Below are positions 1 to 9,600 of a stretch of 64,000 nt of DNA, in pieces; positions within the stretch are counted from its first letter, which is position 1, and each line of letters starts with the position of its first letter. The stretch comes from Streptosporangium carneum. GTDB taxonomy: Bacteria; Actinomycetota; Actinomycetes; Streptosporangiales; Streptosporangiaceae. The translations under genes were made by a program, and so were the position numbers. The DNA lies in contig NZ_BSEV01000024.1 of assembly GCF_027922005.1 (NCBI RefSeq), forward strand, positions 1 to 64,000, read 5' to 3'. A model generated the notes under the pieces. The model made no database searches, was not told the origin of the DNA, and saw only the letters and a program-made list of their open reading frames with translations.

Positions 1-33
1 GCCGTGGCGCGGGCGGCGTGCCCGCGCCACGGC
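1..33 (-). terminator. Hairpin downstream of the MMPL transporter
   Basis: Bases 1-14 and 20-33 are perfect reverse complements (14-bp stem, 5-base loop). The hairpin lies 16 bp past the stop codon of the minus-strand transporter gene. No clear T tract follows, so it is the T-less GC-rich type common in actinomycetes. Confidence 0.6.
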
Positions 34-49
34 GACGTCCCGGCCGGGG

Positions 50-2206
50 TCAGACCCTGACCGTCTCCGGGGAGTCCTCGTGCCGCCCCGCGGCCGGTTC
101 GCCGTCGAGGCTCGCGCCTTCGACGTCGAGGTTGGGCAGGGCACGGTCGAGAGGACGGGGCAGCCACCAGGCGGCGCGGCCGAGCAGGGACATCACCGCG
201 GGCACCAGCGTCATGCGGACGACGAAGGCGTCGACGAGCACGCCGACGGCCAGGGCGAAGCCCATGGACTTGATGATCGGGTCGTGCATGAACACGAAGC
301 CGCCGAAGACGGCGGTCATGATCAGCGCGGCGGCGGTGACGACGCGGGCGTTGTGGCCCATGCCGTTCACGGTGGCCTGCTGGGCGGTGTCGCCGTGGAC
401 GAAGTCCTCACGCATGCGCGAGACCAGGAAGACCTCGTAGTCCATGGCCAGGCCGAACAGGATGCCGATGAGAAGGATCGGCAGGAAGCTGACCAGCGGC
501 CCGGGCGTGTCGATGCCGAGCAGGTCGGCCAGGTGGCCCTGCTGGAAGATGGCCACGGTGATGCCGAACGTGGCGCCGATCGTGAGCAGGAAGCCCAGCG
601 CAGCCTTCACCGGCACCAGCAGCGACCGGAACACCAGCAGGAGCAGCAGGATCGACAGCCCGACGACGAGCAGCAGGTACACGGGCATCGCGTCGGCGAG
701 CTTGGCGGAGACGTCGATGCCGATCGCGGTCACACCCGACAGTGAGATGTCGGCGCCCTGGATGTCGCGCACCTTCTCACGGATGGCGTGCACGACGTTC
801 TCGGTGGCGACGTCGGTGGGGCCGGTCCTGGGGATGATGGTCAGCAGCGCGGTGGTGCCCTGGGCGTTGGCCTGCGGCGGGCTGACGGCCAGCACCATGC
901 TCTGGATGACGCCCATGGCCTGCTTGGCGGCGGCCGCGGTCGCCTGGGCGTCGTCGCCGGTGACGACGGCGATCAGCCGGCCGTTGAAACCGGGCCCGAA
1001 CCCCTCGCTGATCAGGTCGTAGGCCTCACGGGCCGCCGAGCCGGTCGCGGCGGTGCCCGCGTCGGGCAGCGCCAGGCGCATGTCCTGGGCGGGCAGGGTC
1101 AGCGCGCCCAGCCCGAGGACGCCGGCCACCAGCACCGGGACGCGCAGGCGGGTGACGATCCTGCCCCAGCGGAAGCCGAATCCCTCACGCTGCTCCTGGG
1201 GAGCCTGCCCGGTGCGCTGCTTGCGGGGCAGCACGCGCGGACCGGCGAAGCCGAGGATGGCGGGCAGCAGGGTGAGCGCGACGAGCACGGCGACGGCCAC
1301 CGTGGCGGCCGCGGCCAGGCCCATGACGCTCAGGAACGGGATGCCGACCACGGACAGGCCGGCCAGGGCGATCACGACGGTCGCGCCGGCGAAGACGACG
1401 GCCGAGCCAGCGGTGCCGGTCGCCCGACCGGCGGCCTCCTCGGCCTCCATGCCCTCGCTCAGGAACTGGCGGTAGCGGGAGGTGATGAACAGCGAGTAGT
1501 CGATCCCGACGGCCAGGCCCAGCATCAGCGCCAGGATGGGCGCGGTGCTGGTGAGCTCCATCACGCCGGAGAGGGCGAACAGCCCGGCCATTCCGGCCCC
1601 GACGCCGATCAGCGCGTTCAGCAGGGTCATGCCCGCCGCGACCAGGGAGCCGAAGGTGACGACGAGGACCACGGCGGCGATCAGGACGCCGAGCGCCTCG
1701 GTGGAGCCGATCTCCACCTGGGCCTTCATGACCTCGCCGCCGTGCTCGACCCGCAGGCCCTGCGCGGAGGCGCCGACCCGCTCGTAGGCCGAGCGCTGGG
1801 CGTCGGTGACCTCGTCGACGGGCGAGGCGAACTGGACCTGGACCAGCGCGTAGCGGCCGTCGCGGGAGACGGATCCGACCTGGAAGGGGTCCATGGCGGC
1901 GAGCACGCCGGGCACTGCGCCCGCCTCGCGCACGATCGGCGCGAGGGCGGCCGGGTCGAGCTTGCCCCCCTCGGGCGCGGCGACGACGATGGTGCCGGTG
2001 GTGCCGCCGGCCTGCGGGAACTGCCGCCGCAGGGAGTCCAGCGCCTGCTGGGACTCGGTGCCGGGCATGCTGAAGGTGTCGCTGGTGGAGCCGGCGAAGG
2101 CGGCAGCCGCCCCGCCGAGCAGGGCGAGCAGGAGCAGCCAGACGGCGAGCACGCGCCCGCGTCTGCGGAAGGAGAACCGGCCGAGCCGGTACAGCACAGA
2201 GGCCAT
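50..2206 (-). CDS. MMPL family (RND superfamily) membrane transporter
   Basis: This 718-residue protein is an inner-membrane transporter of the MMPL/RND type, a family that exports lipids, siderophores or drugs using the proton gradient. It has the two-fold architecture of the family: one N-terminal membrane helix, an external domain, a block of helices, then the same again. The conserved intramembrane segment occurs in both halves, as GIDYSLFITSRYRQF (about residue 240) and AMDYEVFLVSRMRE (about residue 590). The length fits the usual 700-730 residues of short actinomycete members. The gene lies 176 bp downstream of a tetR gene on the same strand, so local repression by that regulator is likely. 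The substrate cannot be read from the sequence. Confidence 0.9.
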   Translation of the reverse strand: MASVLYRLGRFSFRRRGRVLAVWLLLLALLGGAAAAFAGSTSDTFSMPGTESQQALDSLRRQFPQAGGTTGTIVVAAPEGGKLDPAALAPIVREAGAVPGVLAAMDPFQVGSVSRDGRYALVQVQFASPVDEVTDAQRSAYERVGASAQGLRVEHGGEVMKAQVEIGSTEALGVLIAAVVLVVTFGSLVAAGMTLLNALIGVGAGMAGLFALSGVMELTSTAPILALMLGLAVGIDYSLFITSRYRQFLSEGMEAEEAAGRATGTAGSAVVFAGATVVIALAGLSVVGIPFLSVMGLAAAATVAVAVLVALTLLPAILGFAGPRVLPRKQRTGQAPQEQREGFGFRWGRIVTRLRVPVLVAGVLGLGALTLPAQDMRLALPDAGTAATGSAAREAYDLISEGFGPGFNGRLIAVVTGDDAQATAAAAKQAMGVIQSMVLAVSPPQANAQGTTALLTIIPRTGPTDVATENVVHAIREKVRDIQGADISLSGVTAIGIDVSAKLADAMPVYLLLVVGLSILLLLLVFRSLLVPVKAALGFLLTIGATFGITVAIFQQGHLADLLGIDTPGPLVSFLPILLIGILFGLAMDYEVFLVSRMREDFVHGDTAQQATVNGMGHNARVVTAAALIMTAVFGGFVFMHDPIIKSMGFALAVGVLVDAFVVRMTLVPAVMSLLGRAAWWLPRPLDRALPNLDVEGASLDGEPAAGRHEDSPETVRV

Positions 2207-2308
2207 GGGAAATGGGGGTCCGTTCAGCGGAGTGCGAGGTGGTTCGGGAATCGGCGGCCAGGGCGGCAGTCCGGAAGGGATGACTCGCGGCCTGGGCCGG
2301 AGGCGGTT

Positions 2309-2363
2309 CAGGGGTTCACGGGCCGGGTTCGGGAGGGGCAGGGGTTCACGAGCCGGGTCGGGA
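2309..2363. repeat. Two imperfect 25-bp direct repeats between tetR and the transporter gene
   Basis: The block CAGGGGTTCACG followed by GGCCGGGT and CGGGA occurs at about 2309-2334 and again at 2339-2363, with one base change and one base missing. It sits in the 176-bp spacer between the two minus-strand genes. A role is not evident. Confidence 0.5.
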
Positions 2364-2382
2364 TGGTCCAGGTTCGGGTGGT

Positions 2383-2937
2383 TCAGGGGTGATCGGGGGC
2401 ACGGCCCAGGGTCCGCAACGCGCTGCGGATCATCTCGGCGCGCAGCACCTCGTCCGGCAGGTCGAGGTCGCCGAGGCCGGTGATGGGGACGGCGCCCAGG
2501 ACCATGTAGGCGGCCACCGTGTCCGCGGGCTCGGTCGAGCCGCCGGCCAGCGCCGACAGCAGCCGCTCGACGACGGCGGGAACGGCGCCCAGCGCCGGAT
2601 GGCTGGTCATCGCCAGGAGGTCCTCGAACAGGATCTTCAGCTCGCGCCGGAAGCGCATGGCCAGATCCACGTAACCGGTGACGGCCGTCCGCGCGGCCTG
2701 CTCGCCGTCCAGGCCGGTGAGCCGGGCGTCCAGCGCGGCCAGCCCCTCGCCGGCCGGGGTCAGCAGCTCGGTGAGGATCGCGTCCTTACTGGTGAAGTGG
2801 TACAGCAGCGCCGCCTTCGAGCACCCGGCCACCTGGGCGATGTCGTGCAGTGAGGTGCCCTTGTAACCGGTGACGGCGAACAGCCGCAGCGCCGACTGCA
2901 GGATGTGCTCGCGCAACGCGGAGGGAGGACGTGCCAT
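2383..2937 (-). CDS. TetR family transcriptional repressor
   Basis: Read from the ATG at 2937 this is a 184-residue TetR-type regulator. The N-terminal helix-turn-helix is clear: MARPPSALREHILQSALRLF, then TGYKGTSLHDIAQVAGCSKAALLYHFTS cut into the usual recognition-helix pattern. The rest is the variable ligand-binding and dimer domain. The 2937 start is preferred because it gives a normal TetR length and lies just downstream of a strong palindromic operator (2951-2984). The reading frame stays open upstream to 3303 and runs into a decayed ATPase-like sequence, so a longer 306-residue fusion is formally possible. The gene precedes the MMPL transporter on the same strand, a common arrangement in which the TetR protein represses itself and the pump until a ligand arrives. 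Confidence 0.9.
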   Translation of the reverse strand: MARPPSALREHILQSALRLFAVTGYKGTSLHDIAQVAGCSKAALLYHFTSKDAILTELLTPAGEGLAALDARLTGLDGEQAARTAVTGYVDLAMRFRRELKILFEDLLAMTSHPALGAVPAVVERLLSALAGGSTEPADTVAAYMVLGAVPITGLGDLDLPDEVLRAEMIRSALRTLGRAPDHP

Positions 2938-2950
2938 GCCCCAATAATAA

Positions 2951-2984
2951 CTGTCCGATCGGTCAGACCTGACCGATCGGACAG
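2951..2984. promoter_or_regulatory. Palindromic operator upstream of tetR
   Basis: The arms CTGTCCGATCGGTCA (2951-2965) and TGACCGATCGGACAG (2970-2984) are perfect inverted repeats separated by GACC. Each arm contains its own 8-bp palindrome CCGATCGG, and the two centres are 18 bp apart. The site ends 13 bp before the tetR ATG. This suits two TetR dimers bound side by side, and autoregulation is the natural inference. Confidence 0.8.
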
Positions 2985-3015
2985 CAAAGAGGCATTTCTC
3001 CTGAGTTGGGGAGAG

Positions 3016-3303
3016 TGTACGGATGAGCACCACGCCGTCCCGCGAACGGCTGTGGGTGATCGCGTTCGTGACGACCTCGCCGGTCAGCGGCCTGACCGTG
3101 TCCAGGGCGTCGGCGTGGACGCCTGGCATGTCCGTGCCGAGCCGTACGGTCACCCATGCGCGGGCGGCGCCGGCCGATGAGGGGACGCCGTCCAGCAGGC
3201 GGGTGCCCAGCCGGCGGAGACCGCGCCGGCGGGGCGTCATGAGCAGCGACACGAGCACCTCCGCCTCGACCCCGCCCCTGAGGCCTTCGGCCGCCCGCGT
3301 CAC
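3016..3303 (-). pseudogene. Fragment of an anti-sigma/RsbW-type ATP-binding protein
   Basis: The translation of this stretch contains AARAWVTVRL and LTGEVVTNAITHSRS, which match the first helix and the N-box (E..TNA..HS) of the HATPase_c_2 regulators that are abundant in actinomycetes. The later ATP-binding motifs (D-x-G-x-G and the G2 box) are missing, because homology stops about 96 residues in and the frame then runs through the TetR operator into tetR. It is best read as a gene remnant. An expressed fusion with TetR cannot be excluded because no stop codon intervenes. Confidence 0.5.
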
Positions 3304-3389
3304 CTCTTGTGAGAGGCGTGCTCCACGACGGGCTCACGGCCCTCGCGCGCCGTGCCGTGCCGCTCTGAAAGCCGGTCGGCAGGGGCCGG

Positions 3390-4838
3390 TCACCGCTCTG
3401 GATCCAGGCTTCGCAGGTACGCCGCCACGCGGTGCTTGCCGCCGTACTCGGCCCAGCCGAGCGGGGTCGAGTCGTGCTCGGTGTCCTTGATCGTTGGGTC
3501 GGCGCCGAGCTCGATCAGTGTCCTGGCGGTCTCGACGTCGTCGTTCCAGGCCGCCGCGTGCAGCGGGGTCGATCGGTGCAGGTGGTTCACGCCGAAGCCG
3601 AGACCGGCGAGCAGCCGCACCGCCGCGGGTTTGCGCTGCTCGGCCGCGATGCCGATCAACCCGGGGGATCGGGTGAGCGCTCGCGCCAGCGGTTCCGGGC
3701 CGAATCCGGCCACCGCGTCGGCGTCGGCGCGCATGCAGGCGGCGGTGAACGCCTCCGGCTCCTCCAGCACCGCCCGGGCGCCCGCCGCGGCGAGGATCTC
3801 CGCGACCTCGGTGTGCCCGTTCAGCAGGGCGAGCTCGTAGGGGGTGCGTCCGCCGTACGCCGGATGCCCGCCCAGGCCGTTGACCTCCGCGCCGTGTGCC
3901 AGGAGCAGCCGGGCCCGCCGCGGACCGCCCCGCAGCGCCGCGGTGGCCAGTTCGTCGCGCAGCATCTGCCGCGGGGACTGCAGCGTCGGCCCCAGCCGGG
4001 CATGCCACGGCCCGCCCTCGCCGCGGCCCAGGCCGAACTCCAGCAGCAGCCGGAGGTGGGCGGTGTCGTCGGAGCAGGAGCCGCCGAGCCCGAGGTTGTA
4101 CAGGGTCTGGCCGTCGTTGGGGTCAGCTCCGGCCTCCAGCAGCAGCCTGGCCAGCGCCAGGCCCTGCGGATGCGGCGGCTGGTGGTTCTCCCCGCCGCCG
4201 AACGCGCCGGTGAGTAGGGTGAACGGCGAGGTCAGCCCGTCCCACAGGTATCCGGCGTTCGGATCGGCGCCGTGCTCGATGAGGAGCCGGGCCGCCGCCA
4301 CATACCTGCCGGGAGCGGTGAGCCGCGCGTAGGCCAGGTACAGCAGTGGCTCCCACTCGAAGGGGCCGCCCTGAGCCTGGGCCAGCCCCGGATTTCCGGC
4401 CAGCGCGTCGGCGAGCGCGTCGGCCGAGCCGGTGGCCGCCATGGTGAAGACGTTCGCGGTGGACAGCCGTGGATGCCGGGCCAGCAGCAGGTCGGCCTCC
4501 CCGGGCCGGCCCGGGTGGTCCGTGCCGTAGGTGAGGCAGGCGAGCCGCAGGAACTCCTCCGGCAGCTCTTCGCTCGGCGCGACCCGGTGCGGCGACCGGG
4601 AGTACCGCTCGACGGTGCCGATGTGTTCTTTCAGCCTGGGCCAGCTCGCGAAGCCGTACATGCGGGCGGTGACGAGTTGCGCGTCGGACAGCTTGAGCGT
4701 CTCCGGCGGCCGGGGATGGAACTCGGTGACGAGCCCGAGCGCCTCGGGAACTTCTGCCCTCGCGTATCGAAGGAGTGCCTTGGCCTGCTTGCGGAGCCGT
4801 TCGATGCCGGGGTTGTCGGGCAGGCGGTGAACGGGCAT
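3390..4838 (-). CDS. Ankyrin-repeat protein
   Basis: This 482-residue cytoplasmic protein carries ankyrin repeats in two blocks. Typical units are LLIEHGADPNAGY, LARLLLEAGADPNDGQ, LLLAHGAEVNGLGGHPAYGGRTPYELALLNGHTE split over about residues 180-350, and a C-terminal pair ending in TLIELGADPTIKD. The first 120 residues (KQAKALLRYARAEVPEAL, then ARMYGFASWPRLKEHI) form a helical N-terminal domain often found on actinomycete ankyrin proteins. Ankyrin repeats bind partner proteins, and no catalytic domain is visible. A strong ribosome site, AAAGGAGG, precedes the ATG at 4838. The gene is transcribed alone, and its partner is unknown. Confidence 0.85.
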   Translation of the reverse strand: MPVHRLPDNPGIERLRKQAKALLRYARAEVPEALGLVTEFHPRPPETLKLSDAQLVTARMYGFASWPRLKEHIGTVERYSRSPHRVAPSEELPEEFLRLACLTYGTDHPGRPGEADLLLARHPRLSTANVFTMAATGSADALADALAGNPGLAQAQGGPFEWEPLLYLAYARLTAPGRYVAAARLLIEHGADPNAGYLWDGLTSPFTLLTGAFGGGENHQPPHPQGLALARLLLEAGADPNDGQTLYNLGLGGSCSDDTAHLRLLLEFGLGRGEGGPWHARLGPTLQSPRQMLRDELATAALRGGPRRARLLLAHGAEVNGLGGHPAYGGRTPYELALLNGHTEVAEILAAAGARAVLEEPEAFTAACMRADADAVAGFGPEPLARALTRSPGLIGIAAEQRKPAAVRLLAGLGFGVNHLHRSTPLHAAAWNDDVETARTLIELGADPTIKDTEHDSTPLGWAEYGGKHRVAAYLRSLDPER

Positions 4839-5218
4839 GAGAGCCTCCTTTCCGTCTGGCCTGGTGTCCGCATGATCAGGCTGGAAAAGAGGTGGGGCCG
4901 GGTCGTTCGACGAGCGTCAGGTGGGCTTGACCCTTCCCGCGGACCGGTGGCGCCCTGAGCGCGCGTCACCCAGCCTACGCCGGCGACTGCGCGTCCGCCG
5001 AGGTTCCGGACCGCATCTGAAGATCCGACCTCGGAACAGGTCCTGGCCGCGCGGGCTGCCACCGCGGGGTCGAGGGGGTGGCCGATGCCAGGGGAGGCCT
5101 GTACGGCCAGCACGCCGCTGGTGGGATGCGGCGTGCTGGGGGAGGGACCTCCGGGTCGGGAAGCCGGCGTGGGGGACAGGCTTCTCTATGGAGTGGAGGC
5201 CGGGGGCTTACGTCTGCG
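4839..5218. other. Gene-poor interval with one hairpin
   Basis: No convincing gene is seen here. A perfect 11-bp inverted repeat, CAGCACGCCGC at 5108-5118 and its complement at 5128-5138, lies 81 bp past the stop of the minus-strand dioxygenase and may terminate it. The motif GCCGGCG(T/A)GGGGGAC(A/G)GGCTTC occurs twice, near 5163 and 5227, the second copy inside the dioxygenase tail. Confidence 0.45.
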
Positions 5219-6196
5219 TCAGGGAGCCGGCGAGGGGGACGGGCTTCCCGAGGGGAACGGCGGGAACGGGCCTCCCGGCCAGTCCTGGCCGTCGTGGACG
5301 GCGTCGGGGTCGACCCCGAGGGTGATCGAGGCCTGGATCCCGTGGGCCAGACGCCTCGGGTCGTACCTCAGGTCGAGCATGCCGTCGGCCGGGGTGTCGC
5401 CGGTGTAGAGCATGTCCTGGGCGTTGGTGGTGCGGGGCCTGGTGTTGGTGGAGTACGGCTTCGTCCGGGCGACGGCCTCGATGGCCTTCTCGGGGAAGTA
5501 GAGCTGGCCGGTGTGGCAGTCGTTGCCGCCGACGTAGGCGCCGCGCTTGAAGACGCCGTTGACGTGGACCTTGGTGTGGATGTGGATCGCGCGGCCGATG
5601 TACCAGCCGGGGAAGACGGTCCTGAAGGTGACCCAGCCGTGCCGGTCGGTCATCTGGAAGCCGCGGAAGTAGGTGGTGCTGCTGTCGGGCTCGGCGTGCA
5701 TGCCGCCGCCGCCGGGTCCGCCGGTGGGGAAGGCCGTCGGGAAGCCGGTCGGGGCGCCGGTCGGCGGGGCGGTGGGGAAGGCGGTCGGGAAGCCGCCACC
5801 GTCGCCGGACGACTGCTTCTCGTAGCTGGAGTAGATGCCCAGGGCGTCGCAGTGCCAGATGTCGACGGCCACGTTGCGCAGCGGGCGGCAGTTCTCCGAG
5901 TCGACGACCCGGATGCGGAGCAGCACCGGGACGCCGGGCTTACGCTCCGTGATGTCCGAGCGGTACTTGTCGTAGTCGAGGTAGTAGGGGCCCTCGATGG
6001 TCTCCTTGGTGAGCCTCAGGCAGGCGTTGCCGGTCCCGGAGGGGGCGGGCGTGGGCGTCGGGGTGCCGCCGGTCGCCGTGCTGGCGGACGCCGAGGTCGC
6101 CAGGTAGCCGGTGCCTAAACCGGCGGCGGCGATGCCGACGCCACCTGCGATGAGGAGCTGCCGGCGGTTCGGCTTCGGTGTGGTGGTTTCTTCCAT
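5219..6196 (-). CDS. Tat-exported intradiol ring-cleavage dioxygenase
   Basis: The protein (325 residues from the ATG at 6196) belongs to the Fe(III) intradiol dioxygenases that open catechol-type rings between the two hydroxyls. The signature block LLRIRVVDSENCRPLRNVAV..IWHCDALGIYSSY is present in pieces, and the expected iron ligands are visible as Tyr122, Tyr199, His205 and His207 (PGWYIGRAIHIH). The N terminus NRRQLLIAGGVGIAAAG is a twin-arginine signal, so the enzyme probably acts outside the membrane, like other secreted actinomycete members whose substrates are largely unknown. A Pro/Thr/Gly repeat (FPTAFPTAPPTGAPT and more, residues 137-160) is inserted between the first and second Tyr ligands. 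An ATG four codons upstream, at 6208, is an alternative start. The gene is monocistronic. Confidence 0.85.
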   Translation of the reverse strand: MEETTTPKPNRRQLLIAGGVGIAAAGLGTGYLATSASASTATGGTPTPTPAPSGTGNACLRLTKETIEGPYYLDYDKYRSDITERKPGVPVLLRIRVVDSENCRPLRNVAVDIWHCDALGIYSSYEKQSSGDGGGFPTAFPTAPPTGAPTGFPTAFPTGGPGGGGMHAEPDSSTTYFRGFQMTDRHGWVTFRTVFPGWYIGRAIHIHTKVHVNGVFKRGAYVGGNDCHTGQLYFPEKAIEAVARTKPYSTNTRPRTTNAQDMLYTGDTPADGMLDLRYDPRRLAHGIQASITLGVDPDAVHDGQDWPGGPFPPFPSGSPSPSPAP

Positions 6197-6630
6197 GCGG
6201 AGGAACATTAAGGGGGGTATGTGAAAGAAACCTAAGAAAAAGGAGGGGCCTCCGATACGCCGTAATGGAACTGTGACTCGTAATGGGAAAAGTGGCCACC
6301 GAGGGGCACTAAACGGATCAAGGGCTTAAATAAGGATGTTTCCGACATGCAGAGTCAACGCGTGTAAGTATGTGAGTTTGTGAAACAGGAGGTGAACGAA
6401 GAAAGACGCAGGTCCGGAGCATGGACGACCCGGGCCGGTCGCCGGAGCCCACCCGGGTCGCGCCCCGCCCATCGGTGCCGGTCGGCTCGCTGTCGCCGCT
6501 CGCCGTACCGGCGCCGTGGGTGGAGTGAGTGGGTGGGGGGCGGAGGTCGTTCGTCGGGGTGCGTGCCGGTCGGCGCTCGGTGTCGCCGCTCGCCGTACCG
6601 GCGCCGTGGGGGTGTGCGGCGGTCGTGGGG
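6197..6630. other. Intergenic interval between eccC and the dioxygenase
   Basis: No gene is recognised. The part next to the dioxygenase (6200-6390) is less GC-rich than its surroundings and probably holds that gene's promoter. The part next to eccC carries two copies of a dispersed repeat (see 6491-6610). Confidence 0.5.
6491..6610. repeat. Duplicated intergenic repeat with a short hairpin core
   Basis: An identical 30-bp block occurs at 6491-6520 and 6581-6610 (90-bp period). Its centre, CGCCGTACCGGCG, is a 5-3-5 hairpin. The block is preceded in both copies by a diverged GTGCCGGTCGGC stretch. The 20-bp core CCGCTCGCCGTACCGGCGCC recurs at about 36942-36961, 30 kb away, so this looks like a dispersed intergenic element rather than a local duplication alone. 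Confidence 0.65.
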
Positions 6631-9600
6631 TCAGGGGGTCTCCGGAGGGGTGGGGGGCGGCAGGAAGGCGGTCTGGCCCAGGCGGGCGCCGTGCCTTCTG
6701 TCGACGAAGTAGCCCCGGCCCGGCGGGAGCGGGTGCGCGCGGACGTTGCCGAACAGGAAGCCCTCGTCCTTGTTGCCGGACAGGATCACGGCGGGGCTGG
6801 CCATGTCCTTCAGACGCTGGACGATCGGGTCGAACATCGCCCTGCCGATGCCGCCCATCGCGCGGGACATCACCAGGTGCAGTCCGATGTCCCGGGCCTG
6901 GGGGAGCAACTCGGCCAGGGGGAGCAGCGGGTTGGTCGAGGTCGCGACGAGGTCGTAGTCGTCGACGACGATGTACAGGTCGCAGCCCTGCCACCAGCTT
7001 CTCGCCCGCAACTGCTCGGGGGTGAGGTCCGCGGGAGGCAGCCGCTTGAGCAGTGCGTTGCGCGCGTCGTTGATCAGCTCGACGGCGGCGGCGCTGGAGG
7101 CGGCGTAGCCGATGCGGTGCTCGGTGGCGGCGGAGTCCAGCAGCGACCTGCGGTAGTCGATCACGATCATCATGGCCTGCTGAGGCGTCTGCCGGGCGAC
7201 CAGGCCCTCGGTGACCAGGCGCAGCAGGTTGGACTTCCCGCTCTCGGTGTCGCCGACCACGATGAAGTGCGGGTCGGCCTCGAAGTCGAGCAGGACGGGT
7301 GACAGGGCGGCCTCGTCGATGCCGATCGGGATGCGGGTGTGTCCGGTCTGCTCGGGGCCGGGCAGCGTGTGGGCGGCGAGCACCGCGGGCAGCAGCCGTA
7401 CGGCGGGAGCGGGCGGCCCCTGCCAGGCGTCCCTGATCGCGTGGACCAGGGCGCGCACGCCCGCGGCCAGGTCGTCGGCCTTCCTGACGCCGTCGATCCT
7501 GGGCAGCGCGGACAGAAAGTGCAGGCCCTCCTTGGTGAGCCCGCGCCCGGGGACGCCCTCGGGCACGGCCAGCGACGACTTGCGGTTGATCTCGGACTCG
7601 TAGGCGTCGCCGAGCTTGAGCTCGACCCGGGTGCCGAACAGGTCCCGGATGCCGGGACGGAACTCCGACCACTTGTTGGTCGCGGCCACGACGTGGATGC
7701 CGTATCCGAGGCCGCGGGCGGCCAGGTCGGTGATGACGGGTTCGAGCGACTCGAACTCCTGCCTGATCGTCAGCCAGCCGTCGACGACCAGGAAGACGTC
7801 GCCGTAGCCGTCTCCCTTGCCCCCTCCCTCCGCGAGCCGCTGGCGGTACACGGTGATCGAGTCGATGCCCTGCTCGGCGAAGTCGCGTTCCCGCCGCTGG
7901 AGCAGCGCGGCGATCTCGGCGACCGTGCGGCGCACCCGGTCGCCGTCGAGGCGGCTGGCCACCCCGCCCACGTGGGGCAGCGCCTCCAGCGAGGCGAGCG
8001 AGCCGCCGCCGAAGTCCAGGCAGTAGAACTGGACCTCGCGCGGGGTGTGGGTGAGAGCCATGCCGGTGACCAGGGTGCGCAGCACCGTGCTCTTGCCGCT
8101 CTGCGTCCCGCCCGCGACGCCGACGTGGCCCGCGGCTCCCGAGAGGTCCAGCCAGAACGGGTCGCTGCGCTGCTCGAACGGCTTGTCGATGACGCCGACG
8201 ATGGCGTGCAGCCTGCCCCGCCCGGACCAGCCGGTCGTGCTCAGGCCGAGCTCCGGGGTGATCGACAGCGGCGGGAGCAGGTGGGCCAGGGTCGGGGGGT
8301 CTCCCAGCGGCGGCAGCCAGATCCGGTGGGCGGCGGGTCCCTGCCCGGCCAGCCTGCCGACCACCAGGTCGAGCAGGCTCACCGATCCCCGGTCGATGGG
8401 AATCTCGCCCGTCGTCAGCTCCTTCTGGGGCTCCTCGACGACGGGGACCGGAGCGAAACCGGGACCGTACTCCACGATCTGGCCTGCGCCCGCCCTGCCG
8501 CCCCGCGCCGCCGAGCCGAGGGGGTCGACCTGGTGGGCGCCGGAGACGTAGGCGGCCTTGAACCTGGTCATCCCGGTGGTGTCGAACTTCAGGTAGCCGT
8601 TGCCCGGCGCGGAGGGCAGCTCGTAGGCGTCGGCGACGCCGAGCACGACCCGGCTCTCCATCGCGGAGAAGGTGCGCAGGCCGATCCGGTAGGACAGGTG
8701 GGTGTCCAGGCCGCGCAGCCGTCCCTCCTCCAGACGCTGGGAGGCCAGCAGCAGGTGCACGCCCAGGGAGCGGCCGAGCCGTCCGACCATCACGAACAGC
8801 TCGATGAACTCGGGCTTGGCCGTGAGCAGCTCGCTGAACTCGTCGATGACGACGAACAGCGTGGGCATCGGCGTCAGGGCGGCTCCCTGCTCGCGGGCGC
8901 GCTCGTAGTCGCGCAGGGAGGCGTAGTTGCCCGCGGCGCGCAGCAGCTCCTGGCGGCGGATCATCTCGCCGTGCAGCGCGTCGTACATGCGGTCGACGAG
9001 GGGGAGCTCGTCCTCGAGGTTGGTGATGACCGCCGAGACGTGGGAGAGGGTGTCGAGGCCGAGGAAGGTCGCGCCGCCCTTGAAGTCGACGAGGACGAAG
9101 TTCAGGATCTCCGAGGAGTGGGTGATCGCCAGGCCGAGCACGAGCGTCCGCAGCAGTTCGCTCTTGCCCGATCCGGTCGCGCCGATGACCAGGCCGTGCG
9201 GCCCCATGCCGCCCTGCGCCGACTCCTTGATGTCCAGCTCGACCAGCCGCCCGTCGACGCCCAGGCCGATCGGCACCCGCAGCCGGTTGCGCCCCGCCCT
9301 GGGCCGCCACGTCACCGCGGGGTCCAGGAGGGCCGGGTCGCCGACCCCCAGCAGGTCGGTCAGCGAGGTGTTGACCGCCAGCATGTCCTGCGCCTCCCCG
9401 CTCTTGGCGGTCGAGGCGCGCAGCGGGGCGAGCTGCCTCGCCAGCCCCTCGGTCCGCAGGAAGTCCAGCTGGTCGGGGTCTCCGAGGCGGGTCGAGCTCT
9501 GCTTGCCCGCGTGGTCTATCTTGATCATGAAGAAGCCGTCGGCGCGGACGTCGAGGCGCAGGGTGTTCTTCTCCTCGATCGGCCCGGCCGAGCCGGACAG

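Noticed and set aside
5078-6118. Long plus-strand open frame opposite the dioxygenase
   Set aside because: It is an Ala/Gly/Val/Asp-rich mirror of the dioxygenase gene, which has a full set of iron ligands and a signal peptide. The plus-strand frame has no domain and no ribosome site.
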